The position numbers and the translations under genes are program-made. A DNA stretch of 64,000 nucleotides, from NCBI GenBank assembly GCA_019639235.1, contig JAHBSG010000012.1, positions 1-64,000 of the forward strand. The letters are read 5' to 3'. A model generated the notes under the pieces. It saw only the letters and a list, made by a program, of their open reading frames with translations. It searched no databases and was not told the origin of the DNA. Below, one piece after another: positions 45,933 to 53,513 of this stretch (position 1 is its first letter; every line of letters begins with the position of its first letter). Source of the stretch: Acidobacteriota bacterium. GTDB lineage: Bacteria; Acidobacteriota; Blastocatellia; Pyrinomonadales; Pyrinomonadaceae.

Positions 45933-46583
45933 TCAAGCAGCGGCAGACCGCACCGGGCGAAGGGCTTTGAGAGCCGATGCGAGATCGGCCAATTGCTCGA
46001 CTCCTAAATGACTGGAGCTCGTGACCTTGTAGCGGTTCGTAAGAAACCGACGCCAATGGGTCTTGTCAGTACCGTCGATAAATCCCACTTCGGAGCCAAG
46101 GGCATGTACCTCGCGACGGAGCCGCTCAGCTTCGGCACGGACATCGGCCACTCCGGAGAACTCGGCGATATTCGAGCGGTTACGGTGGAGCTTAATGAGG
46201 TCGATGCCGGCGGCACGAAGAGCGGAACGGAGAGCCCTGGCGAGGGCGGTATAGTGAAGCTGCTGGTCGGTGAGCGGATTACCTTCGGCGTCCTTCTCAT
46301 TGCGATTGACGATGCCGATACCCGCCCGCTTTCGGCCGCGGGCATCTGTCAGCCGGACCTTGATCTGAATGCTGTCCTGAAGCTGGGCCTTCTCGAAATC
46401 GACATCGATCTCAACAAGGTCGGGCATAAGTTTGTCGAGCATGACGCAGGACGCGTCATAGCCGATGAACGGCGTTTGCGGATCGTCGGCGAAAAACTTG
46501 ATCTCGGTGTGATCGATCCCATAGGTTTCGACCAGATCTCGAACGACGTCCAATTGTGCTGGTGTATATTTCTCTTCTGGCAT
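45933..46583 (-). CDS. Phage early protein of unknown function
   Basis: Protein of 216 aa. The middle (GIGIVNRNEKDAEGNPLTDQ, then HYTALARALRSALRAAGIDL) vaguely recalls single-strand-annealing proteins, but no defining motif is present. Good GGAGAATT ribosome site. It directly precedes the transposase gene. Confidence 0.55.
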   Translation of the reverse strand: MPEEKYTPAQLDVVRDLVETYGIDHTEIKFFADDPQTPFIGYDASCVMLDKLMPDLVEIDVDFEKAQLQDSIQIKVRLTDARGRKRAGIGIVNRNEKDAEGNPLTDQQLHYTALARALRSALRAAGIDLIKLHRNRSNIAEFSGVADVRAEAERLRREVHALGSEVGFIDGTDKTHWRRFLTNRYKVTSSSHLGVEQLADLASALKALRPVRSAAA

Positions 46584-46608
46584 AAATTCTCCTTCCTATT
46601 TCGTTGCG

Positions 46609-47478
46609 TTATTCATCCTCGCCCCAGTCTCCATCGGCGATCTCGGCGATCGCCCGATCGAGAAAATCGTCGCCGGCCGCTTCGGGGGCGAACTCGACAT
46701 TGACGCCAAGCGCATCGCGAAGCCGGAACCACTGTCCGGCGAGTATGCGAAGGTCGTCTGCGGCCCGGGATCTCTTCTCGGTTTTGCTTAGGGAGTCGGC
46801 CTCGGCGGTGGTGCGGATCAGAGCACTCACCGTTCGGCTGAATGCCCGCTCGTAAGGCGACTGGTCGTTCATCGCGTCGATATTGCGGCGAAGCTCGTCG
46901 TTCTCTGCGGTTCCCTTATCGACTCGGGCCTTGAGGTCCTCGATCTTTTTCTGCTGTTTGGCCGATGCGGAACGCTCGGCCTTAAGGTCCTCGGCGATCG
47001 AGAGCACGAGATCTTTGATCGCGGTCGGGTTCGATGCCTCGACTCGCTCACCGCCGATGATCAATTCATTGCCATCGAGCTCAATTTTGGTCGAGCCCTC
47101 GACAAGCAGCCGACGAGTCGAGATCGGTATCCTAGCGGAGTTAAAAGTGTCATAGATCTGGCCGCCCTCGGATTCATACAATTCTTTTTGCCGATAGAAA
47201 GCCGACTTTGACATCGGTGAGTACTCCGACTGATCCAAAAAGTCGGCAAAGCGATCAAAGCCAAAGTGTTTGTAAAGCTCTTGTTGCTGGAACTCCGCCA
47301 GAGCCGAGATGACTTGAGCATTCAGGTTGTCGGCAACACGATTCACGGCTCTAAGGCCCCCTATAAGCACGAGTGCTTTTTCGGCCCGACGCGTGTTACT
47401 TTCCTCGATCCGCTCATTGACCACGGTCTCGAGGTGCTCGTTCTTGACCTTTTCCAGTTTCTCTTTAAGATTCGCCAT
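46609..47478 (-). CDS. Coiled-coil phage early protein
   Basis: Protein of 289 aa. ATG 47478 is chosen because the longer TTG frame covers a palindromic operator (47494-47506). N-terminal charged coiled coil, a middle segment QSEYSPMSKSAFYRQKELYE resembling an HTH, and a long coiled coil at ~175-210 (KQQKKIEDLKARVDKG). Not recognised; possibly DNA-binding. Confidence 0.55.
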   Translation of the reverse strand: MANLKEKLEKVKNEHLETVVNERIEESNTRRAEKALVLIGGLRAVNRVADNLNAQVISALAEFQQQELYKHFGFDRFADFLDQSEYSPMSKSAFYRQKELYESEGGQIYDTFNSARIPISTRRLLVEGSTKIELDGNELIIGGERVEASNPTAIKDLVLSIAEDLKAERSASAKQQKKIEDLKARVDKGTAENDELRRNIDAMNDQSPYERAFSRTVSALIRTTAEADSLSKTEKRSRAADDLRILAGQWFRLRDALGVNVEFAPEAAGDDFLDRAIAEIADGDWGEDE

Positions 47479-47493
47479 ATATCTCGCTTTAAA

Positions 47494-47590
47494 TTCCCCG
47501 CGGGAACTCAAAAAACTCCTTCATAAGTGTGAAACATCAATAAATCCGGGCATTCGGTTCTTTTTAAATTCCCGCTTGCGGGAATTTAAA
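47494..47590. promoter_or_regulatory. Two related palindromic operators
   Basis: TTCCC-CGC-GGGAA at 47494-47506 and a 13-bp perfect inverted repeat TTTAAATTCCCGC-TT-complement at 47563-47590. Both share AAATTCCC..GCGGGAA. They flank the spacer between the winged-helix gene and the coiled-coil gene; the second overlaps the stop codon of the former. Confidence 0.6.
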
Positions 47591-47852
47591 CATTCGCCGA
47601 GAGGGCAAATGAGAGCAGCCGCCGGTCGTAGATCCAGCAATTGTTGCCGGTCATGCGGACATAGTTGTGAAGCTCCCAAGTGATCAGCGACCGGCGGACA
47701 AAGTCCTCGGAGAACCCGGTCCGCTCCACGATCCGGCGAAACGGAACAGGCTCGCCGCCCTCGACTGCCTCAAGTACAAGAATCGACTTGGAAAGCGAAT
47801 CGATCCGGTACTCACTCTTGTCTCTCTTACTCGTCCTTCCCATGAAACTCAT
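47586..47852 (-). CDS. Winged-helix phage regulator
   Basis: Protein of 88 aa. SKSILVLEAVEGGEPVPFRR, then IVERTGFSEDFVRRSLITWE form an IclR-like winged helix. The palindromes at its 3' end are candidate binding sites, suggesting control of the downstream genes. Confidence 0.65.
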   Translation of the reverse strand: MSFMGRTSKRDKSEYRIDSLSKSILVLEAVEGGEPVPFRRIVERTGFSEDFVRRSLITWELHNYVRMTGNNCWIYDRRLLSFALSANV

Positions 47853-47925
47853 TCAACAGAACCAAAACTATTGCCACCGGGATCGCGACCAGGACTGCCG
47901 CGGTCAGCATCAGGTGAAACATCAT
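47827..47925 (-). CDS. Predicted 32-residue single-span membrane peptide
   Basis: A short frame starting with ATGATG at 47925 inside the stop of the upstream gene (ATGA overlap) and ending within the winged-helix gene. The sequence MLTAAVLVAIPVAIVLVLL is one transmembrane helix with a charged end. The tight coupling supports translation. Confidence 0.45.
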   Translation of the reverse strand: MMFHLMLTAAVLVAIPVAIVLVLLNEFHGKDE

Positions 47926-48260
47926 TTACTGGCGCCCTCCTCCCCGATGTAGAACCGAACTCCATAAAGCAGAAACCAGCCGTCGCCGACCGAGCGGACG
48001 CCGATCTCTTCACATCCGGTCGAGCGCATCCGTTGCTCGGCCTCATTGATCTGCTTGAATGTGTAGATCCCGCCGTGCTCGCAAAACTTAACGATGGCCC
48101 GCGGATGGACCTGAGCGGTTTTATCTATTGCGGCGGCCCGGCCGATCATGCTCGCTACCAAACCGAGGCCACCAAGAAGGGCACAAACGATGCCGACCGG
48201 CATTAGGACATTTGCGGCGATTGATCTTGCGACATTAGCGAAATCGATTCGTCTAAGCAT
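47922..48260 (-). CDS. Phage membrane protein of unknown function
   Basis: Protein of 112 aa. One transmembrane helix at ~15-40 (VLMPVGIVCALLGGLGLVAS) and a small globular domain with two cysteines (KFCEHGG, STGCEEIG). Could be a superinfection or host-interaction protein; not recognised. Confidence 0.55.
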   Translation of the reverse strand: MLRRIDFANVARSIAANVLMPVGIVCALLGGLGLVASMIGRAAAIDKTAQVHPRAIVKFCEHGGIYTFKQINEAEQRMRSTGCEEIGVRSVGDGWFLLYGVRFYIGEEGASK

Positions 48261-48849
48261 TCTCGTGTTCCTCCGTTTTCCCGGTAAGTGCCTCGGGCGT
48301 TAGGTCAAGCTCGAGCTGGCCGGCGAGCACCGGGAAGTTTGCCCGGGCGACACGGTAGATCGTGCTTAGCTGAGTGATGGGTGCCGTCTTCGCCGTTTCG
48401 AGATATTCGCGAAAGGCATCCTCGTCCGTGATGATCCAGTAGCCCGAGGGCGGCTGCTTCCTGGCACCGATCGGCAGAAGCCAAACCTTTCTGAGATCCT
48501 CGACGATGCCCATGAAGCTGCGGAGCGGCATCGGGTAGTGAAGCTCCAGCGTCTTTGCCTTATCGAAGGGCCGCTCGCTTGAGAAGCGGGTCAGGAGCTT
48601 GGCGATCTCAAAATGCTGAGCGTCGATCGGGACGCCGTATTTGAACAGCCGATCGACCGCTCGACGAAGCATAAGTGCAGCCGGGTTCGGGTCGTTGTGC
48701 GGGGCATTTGCCTTCACACGCCAGCACTGATGCGGCATACCATCGACAAGCCGGAAACCGAGATCTCCGCACTCGAAACATCGCGGAACCGGCTGGGACG
48801 GAAAGAGCGGGTGGGTGACGCCCTGCGGAGACCAGGTGCTACTTCGCAT
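48253..48849 (-). CDS. Phage early protein with zinc-ribbon N-terminus
   Basis: Protein of 198 aa. PRCFECGDLGFRLVDGMPHQ then CW gives a partial zinc ribbon as seen in DnaC/helicase-loader-associated phage proteins; the rest is helical with a winged-helix-like middle (MPLRSFMGIVEDLRKVWLLP). Role in replication is a guess. Confidence 0.55.
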   Translation of the reverse strand: MRSSTWSPQGVTHPLFPSQPVPRCFECGDLGFRLVDGMPHQCWRVKANAPHNDPNPAALMLRRAVDRLFKYGVPIDAQHFEIAKLLTRFSSERPFDKAKTLELHYPMPLRSFMGIVEDLRKVWLLPIGARKQPPSGYWIITDEDAFREYLETAKTAPITQLSTIYRVARANFPVLAGQLELDLTPEALTGKTEEHENA

Positions 48850-49084
48850 ATCGTCTTCCTTCGATGTTGCGCTTTATGACGGCCTCGATCGCTGCTGCCT
48901 GGCGTTCCTCATCGATGATCGCGGCCTGGTTGCAGGCTAGGTCCCGGCAGTGTCCGCAGTAGCAACGGCCGAGGCCGAGGAACCAATTATCGTGAACTTC
49001 GTTAGGCTCCCGGTCGTCGCGGACGACGGCGGTCTGCTTGCAGCCGTCGCACTGATATACCGTGATGATGACGATCACAGACAT
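48839..49084 (-). CDS. Small zinc-finger phage protein
   Basis: Protein of 81 aa: QCDGCKQTAVV and CYCGHCRDLAC provide one or two zinc sites, followed by a basic helix. Overlaps both neighbours by about 10 bp. Confidence 0.6.
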   Translation of the reverse strand: MSVIVIITVYQCDGCKQTAVVRDDREPNEVHDNWFLGLGRCYCGHCRDLACNQAAIIDEERQAAAIEAVIKRNIEGRRYAK

Positions 49085-49320
49085 GGCTTCACCTCCTTGC
49101 CCGCACCGGTCAATCTGCGGCCGGTTAATAACTTGAAGTCAGTAATCAGGGCGAAATGGAAGTACTGCTCAACCCCATCCTCATATCGGAGTCCAAGAAT
49201 GTGAGGCTTATGAGGGACCGGACAGAAACGACCGATGAGCCGCTCCTCGCCGGAAGTGACTTCAATAAGATCTCCAGGGTTCAGCGGCACGAGCCGGTGT
49301 AGGAAGTCTTCGATCCTCAT
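49075..49320 (-). CDS. Small phage protein, beta-barrel-like
   Basis: Protein of 81 aa. LNPGDLIEVTSGEERLIGRF and VEQYFHFALITDFKLLTG suggest a small SH3-like barrel. Not recognised. Confidence 0.5.
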   Translation of the reverse strand: MRIEDFLHRLVPLNPGDLIEVTSGEERLIGRFCPVPHKPHILGLRYEDGVEQYFHFALITDFKLLTGRRLTGAGKEVKPCL

Positions 49321-49757
49321 GCGGCCCTCCTTTCGGCATCCCGACGGTTCATCGATTTGAGTGCCTCGACCATCTTGTTGGTCTCGGCGGTGGTGTGCGG
49401 CGGCCAGTGCTTCAGCATCCGCTCGCCCATCCGCTTCAGCCCCTCTTCGGTGATCCCGCGGCCGGCTGCCAGATCGCGCATCAGCCGAAGGTGGGCCGGC
49501 TGGGCGATCTGCTTGATGCCCGCCTGCTGGCGGTGATAGCTCCGGGTTCGGCGGGGGACGTGCCTCGAATCGATCGGGTCACCGCCAAGGTGAACTATCA
49601 GGGCATTCGCCTCTTCAAAGGTGAGCTGGCTCACGCTGTCTGTCCGCCCGGTCGTGACAACGGCGACGGCACCGCGACGCGTGTCGTCGTCGAGGCCGAG
49701 CCGCTTGCAGAGGCCGAAAATCCTTTTCTGCTGTGCGAAGGTCTTTTGTTGGGTCAT
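49317..49757 (-). CDS. GemA/Gp16-like phage regulatory protein
   Basis: Protein of 146 aa. The pattern KRIFGLCKRLGLDDDTRRGA with SQLTFEEANALIVHLGG is the Mu Gp16/GemA family, which influences host gene expression and DNA supercoiling. Coupled by 4-bp overlap to the gene upstream. Confidence 0.75.
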   Translation of the reverse strand: MTQQKTFAQQKRIFGLCKRLGLDDDTRRGAVAVVTTGRTDSVSQLTFEEANALIVHLGGDPIDSRHVPRRTRSYHRQQAGIKQIAQPAHLRLMRDLAAGRGITEEGLKRMGERMLKHWPPHTTAETNKMVEALKSMNRRDAERRAA

Positions 49758-50224
49758 TGCTGGTTTTCTCCATTCATGGTTTTTTGAACACGCCGGATGG
49801 TCGTGTCCGCGGCGTCGCGAAGCTCAAGCAGCTCGATGAGAGTCTGGTTTGAGCAGCCCTCGACATTAAGGTTGTTGATCGCTTCGGCTGCCTGGGTTAG
49901 CAGATTGGCCGATTCCTCGGCCCGGCACTCGGAGGTGAGCAGCGGCTTGGCGTGAACGCGAACAAGCTCGCTATGATGGGCGACGATGTGGTTGACGATG
50001 AGCGCCGCTCCGGGAGGGTTGACGAGATAGACCGCATCGATCAGATCGCAGATGCGGTCGAGGATCGATCGCTGGCCCGAGCCGGTCAGTGCCTCATCGC
50101 TCTCGGGCTCACGCCGCCATCGGCGGACGTAGTCAGCGGTTACGTTCAGGATGAGAGCGACTCGCTTGCTGGCCGCTCGTGGTATCGCCTGTTCTAAAAC
50201 TTGCCAAGTTTCCATTTGAGACAT
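49754..50224 (-). CDS. Phage early regulatory protein with HTH
   Basis: Protein of 156 aa. The N-terminus (ASKRVALILNVTADYVRRWR) looks like a CII- or Ner-type helix-turn-helix; the rest is helical. It is the first gene after the terminator at 50270-50303. Confidence 0.6.
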   Translation of the reverse strand: MSQMETWQVLEQAIPRAASKRVALILNVTADYVRRWRREPESDEALTGSGQRSILDRICDLIDAVYLVNPPGAALIVNHIVAHHSELVRVHAKPLLTSECRAEESANLLTQAAEAINNLNVEGCSNQTLIELLELRDAADTTIRRVQKTMNGENQQ

Positions 50225-50269
50225 TCCCCGTCGCTTTTCCGGCAGAAACAGACCTAGCCGGATCGGGTC

Positions 50270-50303
50270 AAAAAAAATAGGCTTGGACGCAAAGGCCCAA
50301 ACC
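50270..50303 (-). terminator. Strong terminator within the early region
   Basis: On the minus strand GGTTTGG, a 10-nt loop, CCAAGCC, then TATTTTTTTT. It lies 8 bp after the stop of the first early gene and before the rest of the early operon. Confidence 0.85.
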
Positions 50304-50310
50304 TGAAGAT

Positions 50311-50556
50311 CTACGCAGCCTGTCGGACGGCTTCTGAAACGGTTCGCGGATGCCTCGGACGCTTGATCGAGATTCCGTACCGTTTGCTAACCAGACCAGC
50401 GAGCCTTTCGTTATACCGACCGTGGTAGAACATCTCGGTCAGCATCGTCCGTAGCGAGTCGACGGTGGCTCCGTATTCGCTGGAAAGCTCCTTTGCAATC
50501 GTGGTGATCGAGAGGCCTTGCTTGAACAGAAAAATTTTGATTTCGAGTGGATTCAT
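50311..50556 (-). CDS. First leftward early gene, small HTH protein (Ner/Cro-like position)
   Basis: Protein of 81 aa. KQGLSITTIAKELSSEYGAT and a basic C-terminus (SIKRPRHPRTV) fit a DNA-binding role. Its ATG is only 12 bp from the repressor ATG on the other strand, so it holds the place of a Cro or Ner protein. A terminator follows at once. Confidence 0.65.
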   Translation of the reverse strand: MNPLEIKIFLFKQGLSITTIAKELSSEYGATVDSLRTMLTEMFYHGRYNERLAGLVSKRYGISIKRPRHPRTVSEAVRQAA

Positions 50557-50568
50557 AGTATTCTCGAT

Positions 50569-51090
50569 ATGTTTTCAACTGAAGTTTCAACTGAAACTGA
50601 AGCAAGATTAAACGAAACGGTTAATTCTGTCAAGCAGATTTTATACGTTTTGGCGACTGCTCAATCAATCGGTGACCGTATCCTTGAAGCGTTCGAAACG
50701 GACGACAAGGCAGTCATAGCCGAAAAATTGGGTTTTTCGTCAGTTCAGGCTGTTTACAAGGTTTTGAAGGGCGAACGGGAGTTGGACTTCGAGAAGCTTA
50801 ATAGGTTCCGGGATTATACACAATGTTCAATCGACTGGCTTCTTACCGGCAAGGGCCCAAAGTTTGTGAACGGAGATCGATCGTTCGATCTCGAGCGTTC
50901 GGTTGATATCCATGACGACTGGCACGACGTGCTTTCGGAGTGGTTCAAGTTTGAGGGTCGCGAGATGCCGGAGACGCTGGGAGCGAGCTTTATGGGGGGA
51001 TGGTCAAGATCTTCAAAGGAGGAAAGAATCGAACAGATCAGGGACTTTAAGAAACTCCTTGATTTGATCGCTGATGATGCGGTGAAATGA
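50569..51090 (+). CDS. CI-like phage repressor
   Basis: Protein of 173 aa. After a short N-terminal tail the HTH reads DKAVIAEKLGFSSVQAVYKV with CSIDWLLTGKGPKF, the CI-repressor N-terminal domain pattern. There is no LexA-type peptidase domain, in keeping with control by the downstream protease. ATG 50569 is preferred; the longer frame overlaps the divergent gene. The promoter of the early arm lies inside its first codons. Confidence 0.82.
   Translation: MFSTEVSTETEARLNETVNSVKQILYVLATAQSIGDRILEAFETDDKAVIAEKLGFSSVQAVYKVLKGERELDFEKLNRFRDYTQCSIDWLLTGKGPKFVNGDRSFDLERSVDIHDDWHDVLSEWFKFEGREMPETLGASFMGGWSRSSKEERIEQIRDFKKLLDLIADDAVK
50572..50633 (-). promoter_or_regulatory. Early leftward promoter and operator, inside the repressor coding sequence
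   Basis: On the minus strand TTGACA (50633-50628), exactly 17 bp, TAATCT (50610-50605). Just downstream lie two TTCAGTTGAA boxes (50572-50598), one part of the palindrome AGTTTCA-AC-TGAAACT. Repressor bound here would block the start site of the early transcript, roughly position 50598. Confidence 0.75.
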
Positions 51091-51539
51091 CGCGAGCCAT
51101 CTTCCACAGAGTGTCGGCACTTGGGTTTGGATGGAATGAAAGGCAGCTCACTGAAGAGCACTTCTACAAGCTCTGCCGAAAGTTCAAGATCACCGTTAAC
51201 AGACTGCCTTTGAAGGTCCGCGGATATTACACCAAAGTCAACGGCGTCGATCACATTACGCTGAGTTCACACCTCAGCTCGTTCCAGGAACTTTTCGTGA
51301 TGTGGCATGAGATGGGGCACTTCTTGATGCATGCTCCGGCAATGGCAAGGCAGGCAAAATTCTCCGGCCACTGTGAAGACGACCGAGAGGAAAAGGAAGC
51401 AGATGCGTTTGCCTATTGCGCAATACTTCCTATCTCGGATCTGTCGACCATACCCCTCGAGGTCCTGCTCGAGGAGCAATGTTTTTCGCCGAGATTTTTA
51501 ATGGAGAGGCTCAAGGTCCATGACGAATACGGCATCTGA
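51087..51539 (+). CDS. ImmA/IrrE-family metallopeptidase
   Basis: Protein of 150 aa with HEMGH at residues 74-78 and the third-ligand region EEKEADAFAYCAI. ImmA cleaves its cognate repressor (ImmR in ICEBs1) to induce the element. It overlaps the repressor gene by 4 bp (ATGA), so the two are made together. Confidence 0.9.
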   Translation: MTRAIFHRVSALGFGWNERQLTEEHFYKLCRKFKITVNRLPLKVRGYYTKVNGVDHITLSSHLSSFQELFVMWHEMGHFLMHAPAMARQAKFSGHCEDDREEKEADAFAYCAILPISDLSTIPLEVLLEEQCFSPRFLMERLKVHDEYGI

Positions 51540-51663
51540 AGAGATCAGAAACACCGGGGAGGTGTCGCTCGAGATCCCAGAGCGTGTTTATGACAAGCGA
51601 AGAAAGATCGAGAGCGACGAAGATCTTTTAGAAATTTGTTCAGACCTAGACTTTGACGATTGA
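51520..51663 (+). CDS. Predicted 47-residue acidic protein
   Basis: A short frame starting inside the end of the protease gene (ATG 51520) and ending at TGA 51661. Strongly acidic with a DEDLLEICSDLDFDD end. Because it overlaps the protease gene it may be a third member of the immunity module, for example a protease modulator; this is speculation. Confidence 0.5.
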   Translation: MTNTASEEIRNTGEVSLEIPERVYDKRRKIESDEDLLEICSDLDFDD

Positions 51664-51715
51664 TTGCGTTTATCGTGTCTTCTGTGGATCGATTGGATTC
51701 GACCGGAGTACAGAA

Positions 51716-52264
51716 ATGAGAAGAATTTTGCTGTTGTTTGCTTTGATCGCGTTTGGTGTGGCAGTTAGTTTGGGCCAGACAGGCGAGCCAGAATTTATCG
51801 GAGAAGCACTTCTGGTCAGGCCTGACGGCTCGACCGTGAAACTAGACAAAGAGATCGGTGATTTCACATCCGGGATCTCGTGGTCGTCGAACTCGTGGAA
51901 CGCACTCTCTTTGGAGATAGCGGGCGGCAAAGCACTGACTAGGATTAAAACCGGAGAACCAATCGAACTGATCGTCAGGGCCGTTGATAATAATTCAGAT
52001 CCGCTTACGATTATCGCGATTTACAAGTTCAAGGCGAAGAAGAAATCACGATCGGTTCTTCTTTCAAAAGACAATTCGGGAACGTTCCTCAAAAGTCGTA
52101 CCAGTTCGAAAAACATGGTTCGATTTACTGGGAGCAAATCAGGGTTGTCGTCTTACCGGATATCATTAACCGATTTACCGGCGGGTGAGTACGGCATTCT
52201 CGTTTCAAACCCGAACAACAGGGACGAGAAGCGTACGATCGTCTCGTGTTTTGCCGTGGAGTGA
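51716..52264 (+). CDS. Exported cargo protein of unknown function
   Basis: Protein of 182 aa. ATG 51716 starts a signal peptide (LLLFALIAFGVAVSLGQ). The mature part is beta-rich (EPIELIVRAVDNNSDPLTII, LPAGEYGILVSNPNNRDEKR). It is host-like in style and codon use, so it is probably a lysogenic-conversion gene picked up by the phage. Confidence 0.6.
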   Translation: MRRILLLFALIAFGVAVSLGQTGEPEFIGEALLVRPDGSTVKLDKEIGDFTSGISWSSNSWNALSLEIAGGKALTRIKTGEPIELIVRAVDNNSDPLTIIAIYKFKAKKKSRSVLLSKDNSGTFLKSRTSSKNMVRFTGSKSGLSSYRISLTDLPAGEYGILVSNPNNRDEKRTIVSCFAVE

Positions 52265-52272
52265 GAGAGATC

Positions 52273-53025
52273 GTGAACTGGAAAATTCCCTCAAGTTCAT
52301 TTTGGTGGGCAGCCGAGTTCGTTTTTGCTGTTGCTTTTATTAGCAGCACGGCGGCACCGGAAGTACGTGCACAAAAGGCGGCACAGCCACCAAACGCTTG
52401 TGGCCAGGAGATAGCCGACAAGATCACTCTACGGGGTTTCAGGCTGGGAACATCGCCCGACGACTACTTTCACATCCCCGGATTTAAGGCGGCGTACGAA
52501 AAGTCAAAAGCACCAGATCCAGAGATCGATATCTTTAGAACACGAGATTTGGGTTTAGCGGTCGTGCATAGTTGGGACCCTTACTTCGAAGAGATTCAAG
52601 CCACCCCAGAACTTAAAGAACTGATTGGCGATGTTTCATTCTCGCTTCATTTTTACGACGCAAAGCTAAGCACAATCATAATTTCTTACAAGGAATTTGA
52701 AACTCCAAATCTGCTCGATTTTCAGAAACAGATCAACCAAACACTTGGACTGCCGACAAACGGATGGGTGCGGGAGCATTTAGGTGCCGCATCGATGAAC
52801 TGCGGTGATGTTGAGATCACGATCCGAACCGGAAGGATCCCAGGGAAAAGCTGGTACCGAGACTGGCCGAGTATCTGGATTGAGAGCCAATCGCTGGCCC
52901 GTGAGTTCGACCGCAAGTTTGAGGAAAGGAAAAAAGCGGAGGAGCTTGCCAAAAAGAAAGCCGAGGAAGAAGCGTTGGAGAAAAAGCGGCAAGAAGAAAT
53001 GCGCCGACGGACGCTGCGGCCTTAG
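52273..53025 (+). CDS. Exported cargo protein with lysine/glutamate-rich C-terminus
   Basis: Protein of 250 aa from GTG 52273 (AGTGAGAGAG upstream), 8 bp after the preceding stop. N-terminal hydrophobic segment (FVFAVAFISSTAAPEVRAQ), a central domain (FRLGTSPDDYFHIPGFKAAY) and a charged coiled-coil tail (AEELAKKKAEEEALEKKRQE). Possibly a surface or periplasmic protein altering the lysogen; not recognised. Confidence 0.55.
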   Translation: MNWKIPSSSFWWAAEFVFAVAFISSTAAPEVRAQKAAQPPNACGQEIADKITLRGFRLGTSPDDYFHIPGFKAAYEKSKAPDPEIDIFRTRDLGLAVVHSWDPYFEEIQATPELKELIGDVSFSLHFYDAKLSTIIISYKEFETPNLLDFQKQINQTLGLPTNGWVREHLGAASMNCGDVEITIRTGRIPGKSWYRDWPSIWIESQSLAREFDRKFEERKKAEELAKKKAEEEALEKKRQEEMRRRTLRP

Positions 53026-53027
53026 AT

Positions 53028-53258
53028 CTACGCGGCGAGTTTTTGTTGACTCGGGGACTGGGATTCGCGTATAAGTTTTGAGAGGCTCGATTCGTAAACG
53101 AACCAGTTATTTCCGATCCCGACCTGCCTCCCTTCGAGGGTTCCTTCCTCGATCCAGCCGATGATGGTCGGGCGGCTCGGGGCCGGCCGAAACACTTCGG
53201 ACAAGATCCGCTCCACCTCACCCAGCTTGATGAGAGGATCGATCGCTAGAAGTGGCAT
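53028..53258 (-). CDS. Small excisionase-like DNA-binding protein
   Basis: Protein of 76 aa. RPTIIGWIEEGTLEGRQVGI followed by WFVYESSLSKLI matches a MerR/excisionase-like winged helix. It is convergent with the cargo gene (2 bp between stops) and opposite to the late genes, so it might control the late arm. Confidence 0.6.
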   Translation of the reverse strand: MPLLAIDPLIKLGEVERILSEVFRPAPSRPTIIGWIEEGTLEGRQVGIGNNWFVYESSLSKLIRESQSPSQQKLAA

Positions 53259-53360
53259 TTGGTAAAATCGCCGCACGGTTAAAATAAAAAACTAAAAAAA
53301 CAGGAAAGTCAAGAAGTTTGTAAAAGCCACGAAAAACAGGCTTCAAAGACTAGTTGGGCT

Positions 53361-53382
53361 TTGGCATGCTCGAACGTGCCAA
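53361..53382. repeat. Hairpin TTGGCA/TGCCAA
   Basis: TTGGCA, 10-nt loop, TGCCAA, followed by a second GGCATG. It lies in the 255-bp gene-free gap (53259-53513) before the late genes. Confidence 0.5.
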
Positions 53383-53409
53383 GGCATGAGCCTTCCTTTA
53401 GACGCTGAA

Positions 53410-53450
53410 GGACCTCGGCCAGTTGCTGGTGCCGGGGTCCTTTTTATTTT
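53410..53450 (+). terminator. Terminator in the gap before the late genes
   Basis: GGACCTCGGC, 11-nt loop, GCCGGGGTCC, then TTTTTATTTT. No rightward gene ends nearby except the cargo gene at 53025, so it may end a short non-coding transcript or insulate the late arm. Confidence 0.75.
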
Positions 53451-53513
53451 CAGGCCGTGTATCGAAAAGCGGATCGAAAAGTTTATCAAGAAGAATTTCC
53501 AAACTAGTACCAG

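Noticed and set aside
45933..46583. Single-strand-annealing recombinase next to the transposase
   Set aside because: Only a vague similarity of one helical stretch; not enough to name it, so it is listed as unknown.
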